A stretch of 64,000 nucleotides of DNA from Rhabdornis inornatus (GCA_013397075.1 VWZS01002239.1:572332-636331), one strand, 5' to 3'. Shown: positions 39,511 through 52,597, counted from the first letter of the stretch. The notes: generated by a model not told the origin, from the sequence alone. Numbers and translations are program-made.

Positions 39511-42500
39511 AGTTTTCCTTTTAGAAAATGCTGGATAACTTACATCTGTGTGTATATGGATGTCTGTTTCAGTCAAAAGTTGGGATGCTAGAAATTGTGC
39601 TGTATGTGTCTCACAGAAAAAAGGGAAACTTATTGTATAAAGACTGATGATTAGGATTGTGAAAACAAAAGCAAATTCAAATAGGTTAAGAGGGGATGTA
39701 AAAATAAATTATATGGCAGTTGAGCACATTTTGAATATAGTAGTAGGGAATATAGCTGATCAAACTTTTGTAGTACCTTTTTTCACTATAACTGTTGATT
39801 TATTGAAGCAAGATTTTATGGGGCCAAAGACTCGTAGGTTGTTTTGGAAGGGTTTTCAAAATTAATTTCACTATTGCTTCATTTTTTTTTGACATTTTTT
39901 TCCAGTTTAAAATTACTTTTGTTAAGGAAATGAAGGAAACTTTGTGTCTTTTAAAATTGTTGTGATTAAAATTATGCATTTGGAGATAGTGCTGGAGTAA
40001 GCTTTCTTCTATGCCCCAAAGTATCTGAGAATACTTCTTTTCAGTCTTGAACATTTTTGAAATTGCTAGTATTCATCCTACTAAGAGATGAAAATATTTT
40101 GAAACATTTGTGTGTCACTGAAACATGTTTCCCGTGAAACTAGAGCACAATAATTCTTCCTCTGCTACACATGCATCTGCGATTCTCATTGAAAAGCTTC
40201 ATTTGAAGGAATCCAATGGCCTATCCAAACCAGCCCTCTGTGACTTGAAAGTGACAGCAAGGGATTTAAATCACAAAGTTCATTCTGGGTATACAGATTC
40301 TGTGCAATGCTCCCCGGGCTCAGACCATAGAAATGCTGTCATTTGTAGAACATGTCAGGCATGCCAGTCACAGGATATAAGGCAGCCAGAGCATTTCCTC
40401 ATGTACTTCATGCTACATCTTCACAGTCTGCTAATGGAATGATTATTTTTGTTGTTTCTACCATCAGAATTATGGAGAGTAGTCTTTTACCTTTGAATTG
40501 TGTCTTGGGCAAAGTGCTGCCCTTAGGGAAGGGCTACAAATGCAGTGAGGCTGTTGACTGATCTGTTTTCTGTGATGCTGCTCACAGCACTATTTGAAAA
40601 ATACTTTAATTATGAAAAGTAATCATAAAATGTTATTCCAGTATTTTTAATTTGTGAAATCTTAGTAAAAAATCAATTGCTGGGGCTTTTTCAAGGAAAC
40701 GCTGCAGCCTAAACAAATTAAAATAAAACAAACTGTGGTCTTTGTAGGGTGCCTTTAAGTGAATTCTGTATCACTGCGCCTGACTGTTGCTCTCATGTTA
40801 GCTTGAGAAATGCCTTTTCCATCTATTAGCCTGAAAAGTATTTCAGCCAGGGAAGGGACAGAATTCCATAAAAGAAATTTATTATTTTTCAGGGTTTGCT
40901 GCTGAATTTTAGCTTATTTTGCAGGGAGAAAGTGGGAATAGATTCAAGAGGAATATAAAAGCTATTAGAGAGGAGACCAGGCTGAAGTGTATTTCATTTT
41001 CATTAGTGCAAACACTTTCCATCTCCTTTAACCTACACTGTCACCATATGCACAATGAAAAACAAAGGGTTCAATTTGCTCTACAGCACTGGTAGAATTG
41101 AACTAATTGATTAACAGCAATTTCCCCGATCAAATAAATGGAGTGATGTGATTCCTGACATAGACAGAAACAAAGCTCAGAAGCTGCTACAGATACTGGT
41201 TTTGAATACAAACAGGCAGGAACCAAGGACAGGAGTCCCATCATAAATGAAGCTCCTGGGCAAAGCATTACTATGAGCCTGCAGGGGCTTCTTTTAGGTC
41301 TTAAACAGCTCCTTCTTCATGACAGTCTGAACTGAGTTTAAGCAGCTGTCCCAGGTAACTGAGCTAGCCTTGAGCACAGGCAGCAGGGCACTTAGGAGAG
41401 GAAAATGACCTCCTGGCCCTGAAACTCCCATGCCACAAAGCATCTCACTTTCAGTTGCAGTGGAGACTTGGTCCTGGCTGCCAGTTCACTACATTTTGTC
41501 CTTTTATTGAGATTCTACCCCTTCAATAATGCAGAGCACATGGGCCTTGAGCTGTTTCCCTCCTTACCTATCTTTCTTTCAGTGACCCTGTGTAAAAACA
41601 CACTTCCGAAGAGTGCTTTTAATTTTTAATGTTTTTTTTTTGTTTTTCATTTTACAGCAAGAGCTTGTTTTCTTCCTTGGATTCTCCTTTGCCACTGTCT
41701 GTAATATATTTGTATCCCACAGTAAATATGATTATGGAAGAACTAGATCAGCTATGCAAATTATCTTGGAAGAAGCACAGTGTTGAGTACTACGATAGCA
41801 GAGAAGTCAGTAACATACCTTAAGATAAAACAAATAAACTTCAGCCGTATTATTAGGTCAAAGGAGACAGAAGAACGAATATAAAAATGAGGAGTGTCTG
41901 GTCCAGTTTTAAGACATGGCTAAGTTGATTGTTTGCACAGTTGAGTCAGCTAATAGTGCTCTTGGGCATTTTCTTTGACTTTGTAAATTCAGATCTTTGG
42001 CAGTGCTGTGGGGAGGTCTCTCTCTCCTCTGATTACAGAACCAGCCTAAGATGACTTCTCTGCTCTTTTAGAGGCCTAATATTTGCCAGTAGTATTCCTC
42101 TGGATCGCTCTCTTTTTTTTTTTCCCACACAGATTTGCAAATAAGGTTACAAGTACATTGCTTACTGATGGAATAGCATATGAAAGCTCCACCAGAGGAG
42201 GGTAGACCTGATTACCTGCAAGAACATTTAGAATAGTTGCCATAATCATATGGAATAATCTTCCAATAGATAAAAATTTAATAAATTAAAGAAATCTGTA
42301 GTAAAGAAACTGCAGGCCAAAGATGCAAGTGTTCTGTTGCTTTGGTATAGAATCATCACCTACAATTAAAAGGTTAGGAAATGAGTAAGAAGATGATACA
42401 AAAAGAAGGAGAATAAAAATCTATGATTTGTGCATAACCTAAAAAATTGTGGCAAGGAATAGAAGCTGGCAGAAAACAGAGGTCCAAAAGTGCAAAGAAA

Positions 42501-44353
42501 GGCAAGGGAATGTGTAAGTTAAGGCAGAGAGTAAGGAGCAAGACACAGGAGGTTTAAATGATAATAGCTGAACAAAAATGTTTAAATACTTTCTTACAAG
42601 CATATTGCATGTATGGGTAGGTTATTGAAAGTAGTCCTTCAGGTAAAAATCCAAACTTTTGAAAGCTATTTTGTTGGTATTGCTTGTAAATGCTCTTTTA
42701 GGAGAAGGAGGAGAATCTCTCAAGACCCAGCTTTAGTAGAAATATCAAAACATTGGTCCTTTGCTTTTGACTCTTGAGTTAGCAGAATTTCAGTATTGCT
42801 GTATTTGTGTGGAATGATTTCCAAAGTATTTCCCTGAGGCTAGTGTAGTTGAGATGGTTTACCAATGCAGGAAGAGATTTTGCACCTGTATGTTCTCTCC
42901 CATGCTCCATTTCATTTATGCTCTCAAAGCTTCCTGGTGTTTGCCTAAAGTTAATTCATCCCTTCCCACCTCATAGGCAAGAGCTTTTCCAATTGCACTT
43001 TAATTGCCTCAGTGTTAATCCCTGTTTAATAGTGTTAAATTTTGCAGCAAATTAAAACCTAATTTCTGAGTTTGAACTGTATCATGTTGTGCGAGTTACA
43101 TCTTGACATTACTATGTGCCCAGCTGCCCACATGATACTTCATATCCTGAGGAGCGTTTCATGGCTGTTTTAATGCAACAAAGCACTGATGTTAATCCTC
43201 TGCAATTTCCAAACCAGAAACTGTGAAGAGCAAAAGCAGAATAGTTTCCACAAAAGTTTTTGTGAAAATAATTGGGCTGAAAATTATTGCATGGTGGTAG
43301 AGTCTGAAATCCTCATAGAGGCTGACAGGGATGCTCTTGGAGAGCAAATTTTCCTCATAGCGCCCACTTGTTATCTGGCAAACCTACCAGTTGCTGGCGT
43401 CCCTGCTGAGCCCATAAACAAAGTCTGGAGGTAGGAAGGGAAGGGATGAGGAAAGGAACTTGTGTTTACTCTAAGCCAGAAGGCTGAAAGCCCCTGCTGT
43501 TTTCAAGTATTTGGTAAAAAATTCTGGGAACTAAAAGAACCTGAAAAATGTTCACATTTCAGGCATATATTGGACCATGAAATGTGTAGGCTCTCCTCTT
43601 GATGTTTTTGTTTTTGACTACAAAACCAGCCCAAAGGATATGCAGAATGAGCAAAAATACAGTAAACGGCTTTAATGAAATGGCTCTACCTAGGGCAGAG
43701 AGCAATGGAGCTGACAAAGAGATCTTCATGCTGTCTTTTGATTGATATGTGTACTTAATTGAGTGCCACATCATGTACATGTTGTGTGTGTTCTGAGGCA
43801 CACAATAAGAATTTACCACTAGCAAGTGACAGCTTTGAGCATAAATAAAGCATTTCATTGATTGTGGAATGACTGTGGGTGGACTTGTGGCAGATCATGT
43901 GCAAGCCACTGAAAACATAACAGCAGTGGCAAACCATTTCTCTGCCATTCACAGCTCCCTTCAGAGCTATTTTACCACTCATGCACTTTACAAGATGAAA
44001 TGGAGAAATTGGGGGCTGTTACTGCAAGCTAAAGATAGGCCTCCTTCACTCAGTTTACGTACTGACAGTGAACTCTTTCTCTCTTTTTTTTTCCTATTGG
44101 GACAGAAAAAGGATGCAATTGACACCACACATCAACTGTTCTGGTAGGAGGACAGTCTCCTGAGAGAGCTTTTTTCCTGAATGCTGCTGTATCTTAAAGT
44201 GTTCTCACAAGTCATTGGGTGAATGTAGAATTGCAGGTACTCTGACACCTGCCTCTAGAGGAACCTTGCTACAGAGACACTAAGCATGGCTTGTGCTGTC
44301 CTCTCTGTGGTCCACAATCTACTGATATATAATCATTAAAAACAAAAACACCT
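39511..44353. other. Non-coding DNA, nothing identified
   Basis: Frames reach 105 codons (40125-40442, plus) without family likeness. The part 42900-43440 has some texture of conserved non-coding DNA (TAATTG and AATTAA words, few repeats), but the evidence is too thin to call. T runs lie at about 41631-41640 and 42111-42122. Confidence 0.6.
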
Positions 44354-44425
44354 ATTTTTTTTCTTTCTTTTTTTTTTCTTTTTTTTTTTTTCTTTGTTGT
44401 TGTTGTTGCTTTGGTTTTGTTTTTT
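44354..44425. repeat. T-rich tract with (TTG)n
   Basis: Long T runs interrupted by C, then about five TTG units near 44395-44408, then a T/G-rich end. On the minus strand this reads as A/C-rich DNA like the tracts at 3056, 16083 and 52598, and could be an eroded poly(A) tail. The Lys-rich minus frame 44269-44463 is an artefact of it. Confidence 0.8.
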
Positions 44426-45548
44426 AGTAGGATAACACTACAATAAGACAGACCAAGTCTCACTAGGAAAAAGGGTGCTGATTTACTTGGGACCTACCCC
44501 CCCAACCAAACTCCTCTCCCTTTCACAGCTGGACAAGCAAAGGAAACCATGATGTCATGTCTTCCATTGCAAACAATTCCTTAGTTCCCTGGAAGCAAAC
44601 TAAGTACAGAATATTTTTTTGCCCTGCACTCTGAATTAATGCAAAGTGTCCAAGTGCCAGTCTACGAGTTTGCATATTCTTAGACAATTCACATCTCTCT
44701 TCAAAGAGGTATTGTAAAGTGGATTTGGATCATGCTGATCCGAGATGAAGGTCACTGATGGTATAATGATGATTCAGTAGAAGCAAGTAAACTCAATTTC
44801 ACAGTAAATTTTGCAACAGAGGAAAGGTGGTGTACTGGAGTTTGTATTCATCTAGTACAATTCCTCCTGGCCATGCTGAGCACTACCATAAATGAAAGCC
44901 CTGTAAGTAACGTTGCCAATACATAAAGACTTAAAACTAGCTAGTCACAAAGTGAAATAATACTAATAATTCAAAAAGTTGAGTAGCAAATTCTGTAGAG
45001 GTCAATTAAGAAAATTATTTTCATATTGGATGGAAATCTTGACCACTGGCCAACCAGCAATTTCTTTTGCTTGCAGGGATCAGCTGTAAAGGTAGAGAAT
45101 TTAAGCAGCTTAGGGTTTGATTCAAGTGTCACTAAAGTTAGTGGATACCTTTATGCTGACTTCAGGGAGCTTTGCATTAGATGTTTAATTTCAGTCACAT
45201 CAGTACCTGTGAAGTATTTGAAAAGTTATACATGGGAAAATGGGAAAGAAAGAGAGAGACTGCAACGATCATTTTACCAATTACCTAGAAAATCCAATTA
45301 AGTAGTGATTTAAAGAAGTGGGAAGCAGTGGAGTTAAATATTTTTATTTCCCTCAGTTAACAATAACACATTAGGTTGTTAAGATGAAAATCATTTAAGA
45401 ATCTAATATGCTTTTCATTATGCATGCTCTTTGCTTGTGCATGTTAACTTAAGCAGGGAAACCTGAGTAGTCAATTTTCTTTTACTCAGCTGAAGCTTGC
45501 AGATTTGTCTATTTCAATACATTGGAGAGATTATTTCTTAAAAGATAT
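44426..45548. other. Non-coding DNA, nothing identified
   Basis: A 91-codon plus frame at 45026-45301 has no recognisable domain. A C8 run lies near 44498-44505. No named repeat. Confidence 0.65.
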
Positions 45549-45609
45549 TTTATATATATACATATACACACACACACACATACATATATATATACATATG
45601 TATATATAT
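45549..45609. repeat. Compound (TA)n(CA)n(TA)n microsatellite
   Basis: Alternating TA units, then about six to seven CA units (45575-45590), then TA/TACA units to 45609. This is alternating purine-pyrimidine DNA that can adopt Z-form or cruciform structures, and is likely polymorphic. Confidence 0.9.
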
Positions 45610-46489
45610 GCTCTTGAAAAGCTCTTTTTATAGATTTATAACATAATTGCAAAATCATATTTTGTAGGCTGAACAAAAATTTTAATTTAGAATCCTACAG
45701 TAATACATTAATCATCCTGGCTCATATAGGCCTCTATTCAGTCTTAATGTAGCTTGAAGATTCAAGTATTCTCTATTTCATGTATTGCTTCTAATTCAGC
45801 CCTAACAATAGCAAGCACAATGTTGTTACACAATTTGCACCTTGACCTCACAATTTGTGTGCTGCTGTGTTTCATTATTTATGAGATATTCAAACTTTAA
45901 AAACCACAGTTTTCTGTGTACCACAAAATTATGGTCGCCACATTCTCTTTGCTATGGTAGGATATGTCAAATGCAACCATCCTGAGATGGTGCTGCCTAG
46001 AAGGTTAAGAGTTAGCAGAACAATTAAGTGCATTACAGTTTCTGACTCATTTTTAGTCTCTTCCTCTTTATACTGAGAGCATGAGCAGATTATGTACTTA
46101 AAATCTTTTTGCATTTCCAGGAAGATTATTGTTTAATATCTTCACAGATGTGCAAAATGTTAGTATTACTCCTAGCTTTATAATATCAAATGTATTGGTT
46201 TTGGTTTTCATGACTTAAAAAATAAAACCAAAACATACTAATTGAAAATATGCAAAAAAGTATTAAGATACTTAAGATGTTGCATATTATTTACTGCAAT
46301 GGAATTCTTGAGACTTTTCTTGAATTTGCCAAGAGCAGAATGAATGATTTGGTGGTTCTTTTGTAGAAGATAATGATATCAGGAGTAAAAAGGCAGGAAA
46401 ACACAACCCACAAAATTCTAGATGTGAAAAAGTTTCCACTGTCATATCATATTACAGAAGGTGAATCTTTAATTCAGGGCTTAACAAGT
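45610..46489. other. Non-coding AT-rich DNA, nothing identified
   Basis: One 61-codon minus frame (45929-46114), not recognisable. No named repeat. Confidence 0.65.
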
Positions 46490-46835
46490 CATTTGATGAA
46501 TATATAAACAGTTTATTAAAACATCAGGAGACCATATTCTGAAGATGTACCACAGAATGACTGGGACACACACAATCCATTCACAACCGCACCTCACTCC
46601 TCAGCCAGTGGAATTTATATAGTTTATACAGTCACAGGTCTAACCTACATAATGGCTTCACGTGTATATCCATATGGACTTTATATGTGCTGCATCCATG
46701 CATTCACATTGTATTGGCTACTATGCATATCCTCCTTAATTCATACCTTGATTCCTATGGAACAGGACTCTCCACAGGTCTTTTACATCATGCAACACCA
46801 GACCGAATGTGGTGTGTATAGTATGACATGAAGTC
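46490..46835 (-). mobile_element. LTR-like block (possible solo LTR), minus orientation
   Basis: On the minus strand the order CCAAT (46713-46717), TATATAAA (46614-46621), AATAAA (46512-46517) matches the promoter and poly(A) layout of a retroviral LTR, with about 100 bases between TATA and poly(A) signals. I do not recognise the family. Clear TG...CA ends are not seen. The hexamer AAGTCA occurs at 46486-46491 and 46831-46836 and could be a target-site duplication, but could also be chance. No internal retroviral genes adjoin it. Confidence 0.35.
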
Positions 46836-46839
46836 AAGC

Positions 46840-47929
46840 AAGGCAACTTGGGTTTTACCAGTCAAACAATGAAACAGTGGGTGCTACTCCACTCTAAAAG
46901 GAATGTGAACAGGGTCAGGAAGTACTGGCAGACAGATTGCAGGACACTCTATGAATATATTTCAGAAACAGTGAAAACTGTGTCCTGTTTCCTTGTACCC
47001 TGGGAAATCCATAGCTGAAATAAAGTTTAAGGTATTTGTTTAAAACTAAAAGGATACAAGTGAGGAACTTAGACATCGAACTATGCATTCTGCAGGCTTC
47101 ATGATCAGTTTTATGAAGGCTTCAGGAGTAATATGACCCTTCTTATATTTGAAAGCCTTAAGTGTTAAAGGTAAAATATTGTAGAGGCTAATGGAGAATG
47201 GAGGGATTAAAAAATGTCTGAAATGATCTAACATACCACATGTTCAAGGCACTATGAGAGTATAATATCTGTGATGGTCTGCAGACAGAGGCAACCTAGA
47301 ATCTGTGTCTGAAGGTTTGCACTGTGATACCCAAGCATGTGAGCTAGGAATATGCACCCTAAAACATGCATATTAGCTAAGTGTCTTGCTTATATTGAGG
47401 ACCTTTTCATCCTTTCCCTTCTGATTTGTATAAGAAATTTTTAACCGACTTAAATGTTCTAATTAAATTGTAAGAAAATATAAAAAAATTGCCATGACAG
47501 AACACATCATGTGCATATTTATTGCAATAGTGTAAATTTGGTTTACTTCTGTCTGGAATAAAGGAAAGCTATTCACAAAACATTAGTGTTGTGGAGATAG
47601 ATCAAACTTGCACAATACACATGATATATACGCAACTTTTTTGAAGGTTAAAAAGGAGACTAATTTTTTTTTGTTGTTGTTCCTTTAGTAGATCCCAGAT
47701 TGTAGTTGTCAGCCTTGGCTCTTTGGTATTGTCTAAATCTACTTGCAATTAAATAAGGATGTGATTTCCAAAACACTTCATAGCAGTATCATGTCCTTTT
47801 GCTCAGCCAAGTATGTACTTGAGGAGAAGAAAACTGAGAAGTGCCTTCAGCCCAAGGACATGGAAAGTGTAACCCTTCAAACTGACTATCAATAATTAAG
47901 GTCTTTGATGCTTTGAATCATTTAGATGA
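46840..47929. other. Non-coding AT-rich DNA, nothing identified
   Basis: A 62-codon minus frame (47046-47234) is not recognisable. A T/G-rich patch lies at about 47664-47681. No named repeat. Confidence 0.65.
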
Positions 47930-48260
47930 TAAGATTGCTTTGAAGTAAATAAATAACAAATTAGAATTTGTGGTAGTCACAGGTGTTTGGCACGACTGCT
48001 TGTAATCAAAAGCAAAATGAATGCATTTTACTCTGTGTAATTAGAAAAATAAATGAAGTTTATATGCAAATTGTAAAGCACTTTACTAAGAGATAACCGG
48101 TCAGACGGCTTTTTGTAATTTAAACTTTCATTTATGGGGTGAATTTGCAAAGTATCTATTTTCAATGCAATTTCAGTGCAGCTGCTTGAACTATCTTAGT
48201 CTTCCTAAGAGAGAAATTCAAACATCACTGGTACCGTGCCAAGCTTGTTACAGCACAATA
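47930..48260. promoter_or_regulatory. Candidate conserved-like regulatory segment
   Basis: The segment carries a homeodomain-type TAATTA (48038-48043) 20 bases from an octamer ATGCAAAT (48064-48071), a GATA word near 48092, and isolated CpGs at about 47992, 48098, 48106 and 48235 in otherwise CpG-poor DNA. It is AT-rich but free of simple repeats. This is typical of developmental enhancers in gene deserts, but chance is not excluded and no target gene is visible. Confidence 0.3.
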
Positions 48261-49385
48261 AGGACAACATATGCAGTTTTAAACTTGTCTTTCTTTTCCC
48301 ACCCCTGAAATGATAGCAAACAAAAATCCCTGAAGGTTAGGTGAAATTACTTGATGCCAGTAAATAAGTAAATAAATAGAGAAACACTGGGAGATAAAGA
48401 AAAAATCTGGTAATATGTTTCAAGCATTTTTTGAGATTGAAAGTTAATATTGAAAAACAATGAGGGCTTTTCACCAATCTTCTACAGTCAAGGGAATATT
48501 TCCCCATTGGCTGGCATTGCTGAAGCATCTCAAACATTTCCATTTGGAGTATTGATGTCACCTTCAAAATTCATGACTGACAGAGAATGCATGAGGTAGA
48601 AATTGCTTGGAGTAGGTATGCCAAGAAGAAGATGGATGCAAGTGTCTCAATAATGAAATGGGATTTGCTGTGAAGGGACTTGAGAGAACAGATAGGAGAT
48701 TAGTCCAAGGAAATATGAGACTGTGGGATAAACAGGAAGAGTGTAGAAGCACCAAGCAAAATGCAGATTTAGACACAGAAACTGAGAGAAGGATTCAGAG
48801 TAGGCATGTGGAGAATGGAAAGTCTAAGGCAGAGGAGAACAGAGGAGGCAATGCATGAAACCATGATGAAATTGGTTTTTTCAAGGTTTACTCTTCAAAA
48901 TGAGGTCTATAAACTTCAAGATATTGTGACCAAGAAACACAGCTGACATAGCTGAGAGAATCAGCTGATAAAACTAAGGTTTCATTTTTTCAATCTTGAA
49001 CCATTGCCTAACTAGTATTGAAGATGTCTTATCTTCCCAGTGTTCACATATAGTAAGTTATCATTGTAACCTATCTGAAAGAGAAAGCTGGAAGAAATGG
49101 GTTTTCCTATGGCATTTCTCCTATCCTCTGAGTAGTTAGACAGCAATGGCTGCAAATTTGTGATTGTGAGTATTAAATCACACTTGAAATTCTCTTTGAG
49201 TCTCACTTCTTGCCCTAATTTGTTAATATTGCCCTAGCTATTGACAGAATTTCTTGTCTCTTGAAGGAAAAAAGACCCAAATTCTGTCTAATTGTAGTGA
49301 TACCAATCATGCTTTTTTGTAAATACTTTCAGGAACCTCTTACTTGAAAGGCAATGCACAGTTAAAGTGTCTTAAATGCTCACCT
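48261..49385. other. Non-coding DNA with a purine-rich stretch
   Basis: About 48580-48860 is strongly purine-rich (A and G) on the plus strand, which opens a Glu/Arg/Lys-rich frame (48658-48858) without family likeness. The rest is unremarkable. Bases just before 49386 may continue the CR1 element found beyond the LTR, but the likeness is too weak to extend it. Confidence 0.55.
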
Positions 49386-49395
49386 CCTATATCCT

Positions 49396-49962
49396 TGTGG
49401 TTCAACCACAGAGAGAAGCCAAGCCCCAGGCAGCCACTCACTCACTCACTCTGCCAGCAGAGAAATTGGGGATATAACTGGAAGGGGAGATGTTAGAAAA
49501 CCCATGAGCTGAAATAAGAACAGTTTAATAGCAAAAACACACACAAGCAAAGCAAAACAAAGAATTAATTCACTGCTTCCCATGCCTGGCAGGTGTTCAA
49601 CCATCTCCCCATCACAGGTAACAGTGACTTGCGAAGATAAGAAAAGACTTCAAATGTTCCCCCCTTTCTACTTCTTCCCCACACTTTCTATACTGAGAAT
49701 TACGTCATATGATCTGGAATATTCCTTTGGTCAATTTGGGTCACCTGTCCTGGCTCTGTCTACTCCCAACCTCCCAGGCAATCCCAGCTTCCTCACCAGC
49801 ATGGCAGTATGAAAAGCAGAAAAGGCCTTGGCTCTGTGTAAGCCCGGCTCAGCAATAACAGAAGCATTTCTACTATCAACCCTGTGCTCAACACAAAACC
49901 TAAACACAGCCCCATACCAGCCACTCGCAAGAAAATTAACTCTACCTACTGAAAGCAGCATG
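49396..49962 (-). mobile_element. Solo LTR of an avian endogenous retrovirus
   Basis: The block is about 567 bases and reads on the minus strand. It closely resembles a widespread avian ERV LTR type I recognise, especially the segments at 49500-49560, 49735-49760 and 49815-49950; the exact family name (ERVL or ERVK group) is not certain. On the minus strand a degenerate TATA (TATAGAAA, 49685-49692) precedes an ATTAAA poly(A) signal (49524-49529). One end has TG/CA (49396); the other, expected TG, reads CA on the minus strand, apparently mutated. The 10-base repeat CCTATATCCT flanks both sides (49386-49395 and 49963-49972), longer than the usual 4-6 base duplication. No gag, pol or env remains, so it is the product of LTR-LTR recombination. 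Confidence 0.8.
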
Positions 49963-50554
49963 CCTATATCCTGGTCAATGGCAGCTTGAATATGAGTCAG
50001 CACAGATGTGACAACCAAAAGGGAAAATTGTATTCTGGGTGCATCAGGCACCATGTTATGAGCCAGTTGAAGGAGGGGATTGTCCTGCTCTACTCTGTGC
50101 TGATGCAGATTCATTTCAAGTTCTATGTGCTGTTTTGGACACTGCAATATAAGAAGGATATTAAGCTATCAGGAAACATCAAAAGGAGAGCTACAAAGAC
50201 AGGGAAGAGTCTGGAGGAGAAAGCATATGAGGAGCAGCTGAGGCCATTTGTCTTTTTCATCCTGGAGGAGACTCATGAAGGCAAGTGACAGGACAGGCAC
50301 CCATCCCTTCTCTGTGGTGACCAGTGACAGGACTTGAGGGAATGGCATGAAGTTGTGACAGGAGAGATTTAAATTACATGTTAGGACGTGGTTCTTCACC
50401 CAAAGGGTTGTTGGACATTGGAACAGGCTTCCCAGGGAAGTGGTTATAACACCAAACCTGACAGAGTTTGAGAAGCATTTGCACAAAGGTCTCAGGCACA
50501 TCAATTATCCTTTGTCAGCCTGTTCCAACTTAGGATATTCTGTGATTCTATGAT
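49963..50554 (+). mobile_element. CR1 LINE, 5'-truncated 3' end
   Basis: Plus-strand CR1 retroposon remnant. The frame at about 49986-50288 still reads like the C-terminal part of CR1 ORF2 (for example FWTLQYKKDI and KRRATK, then an EEQLR stretch), with substitutions and gaps. It is followed by the 3' part with the familiar 'fails to win in length' pattern: the segment near 50395-50460 on the avian CR1 theme of a lone element being 'placed' beside a conserved GGAACAGGCT word, and the terminal repeat-like words ATTCTGTGATTCTATGAT at 50537-50554. The reverse transcriptase core and ORF1 are missing, as usual for truncated CR1 copies. Similarity starts at the LTR junction, so the LTR inserted into or at the edge of this CR1 and is younger than it. 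Not capable of movement. Confidence 0.88.
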
Positions 50555-52597
50555 GCAGTCTTTCCCCCTACATTTCACAGTGGCTGACCTTTTGCTTTTA
50601 TATGGCATCTATTTTCTTGATTAATATCACAATGCATCACCTTTATGAGCAGTTATGCCACCTCTCTTTCATCAGGCTTTTGTTGGAAGTGACTTCTATG
50701 ACTATTAATTATTTCCCATAGAATTCAGCCCCAGCTAGTAACCGTGCTTATTAAGAAAAAAAAAATTGCATCTGTAAGCTTTTGTATAATTAACCTGTAC
50801 ATATTTCTTAGGGGGAATAACTGTAAGATTATTTATATCACAGTAGGAAAAATTATTCTGAAAGGCCTAAGGATTCTTCTTACAAAACTTTTTAAAAATA
50901 TTCATTACAGTTTAAAATCTTCTTTGTGGAAGTCTAAACTGTCATGATTTGTACTAGCTACTCCTTTTTAATGCCTTTGCTATTGACCAATTCTTTGACT
51001 GCAGAAAATTCTCGATGTGTAACATTAAGTGTCAGCTATTGTTGTACTATTGCGGTGATTAGAGGAAATCCTAAAGGCACAAATGCAGAGATGCCAGCTC
51101 TAGTATGCTGGCCAGATTTTAGTGGAGATAGCTACAGTTATTCATTCAAGTGTGTTTGCTGTGCCAGTTCCTTGCAGCACTTCTCTTTTTCATTGTTTTA
51201 ATCTGATGCTGCTGTCAAGCAGGTCCCATATTCCAACCTAGGAGTGAGTTCATTAATGGCAGGTAAAATGATCAAGAAATACCATCTTTGTCCTCCCCCT
51301 CTTCAGCAGGTATTTAGACCTTCACAGCTGCTAGTGAGAAAACAGATCCTCTTTTCCTAGAACTATAGAGGGTATTCTGTTGGTAGACATTTCTAGTACA
51401 GAATTGTTTCAATTGCATTGTGCTCTGTTCATCTGTTTCCTCCTCACTTGATATACTTGTCTAAAAGCTTTTCAAGGGAAGGCTCATAATTCTGTTTATA
51501 CTTTGCTTAACAGAAAGGGTATCCTGGTCATGTCTGGAGATTGCAGCCATCATCACAATAAAATAAACATTAAGAAGCTATGGTGAATACATAAGCACGT
51601 CTCATTCCATCTAAAATAAAGGAGTAGAGCACAAACTTAAGATGACTACTTTATGATACACTGTAATATAGTCTTCTTAAATTCAGTGGCTTAGCACAGA
51701 AAACCTTCACCAAAATCTCTACACACTGGGAAATGAGTTTTACAGGTATGAAAATCAGGCATGAGACATCTTGAAAAGAACGTGATTTAAAACAACATAT
51801 TTATTTTTTATAATTATTGTTTCCAGATATTGTTTCTTTTACACTTTTTTGTTCAGTAAAAGACAAGCATGAGCAAAATAATAGGAGCTATGGCTCACAT
51901 ATTGAGATGATTATGTCCACAAATACCTGCTTTTGGAAACTGTATGACATTTCATGTCTTACACAATGTCAGACCCCACATGATCAAATGGTGCCATCAA
52001 ATTCTCACTCATGTTTATGCAATTATTCAAGATGTCTGTTCAAAGAAGATAAGGGAAAACTTTTAAAAGAGAATCTTTATTCATACAATGATTATAGCAC
52101 ATCATTAGCATGATTTGGATGCCCAGGCTCCAAAGCCTAGGAGAAGGAAATACCCAGACAATCCAGCCTACAAAGTGCTGCACACTCCTTTCTCCCTTTG
52201 TCTCCAGCTGTACATGAGGACATTCATTATTTCCATGTGTCAAGTGCAGAAATTGATTGCAAATTAGAGGCACATGCTTTTACTAAAGACAGGAACTGAA
52301 TTATGATTAGACTGTAGTTCCAAATTACACCAGTGTATGAAAATATATAAGCTGTGGGGGAATACAGCTCAAGATGAATTTGTCCTTTTTATCTCACAAA
52401 TGAAAGCTATTCTTTATCCAACAAAAAACCTAGAAATAGAAAGTATTCAAAAAATCAAAAAGTTGATGCAACACTTCATCTTGTTATTTGTCACAAAAAA
52501 TGTCTGTCAAACATTTTTATTTTATCTTTTCTCATTCATCTAGATATTCTCTTTTTCTCCTCTATTTTTTACTAATGGGATCTTTCTAAGTGTGGAA
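50555..52597. other. Non-coding DNA, nothing identified
   Basis: Frames are at most 98 codons (51817-52113, plus) and have no family likeness. An A9-10 run lies near 50755-50764. No named repeat. Confidence 0.65.

Noticed and set aside
46552..46566. CACAGAATGACTGGG, considered as the reverse end of a CR1 element
   Set aside because: The following bases do not continue as CR1, so the match is limited to about 15 bases and lies within the LTR-like block.
49731..50147. 138-codon minus open frame
   Set aside because: It runs across the LTR and antisense to the CR1 remnant, so it is a shadow of repeats rather than a gene.
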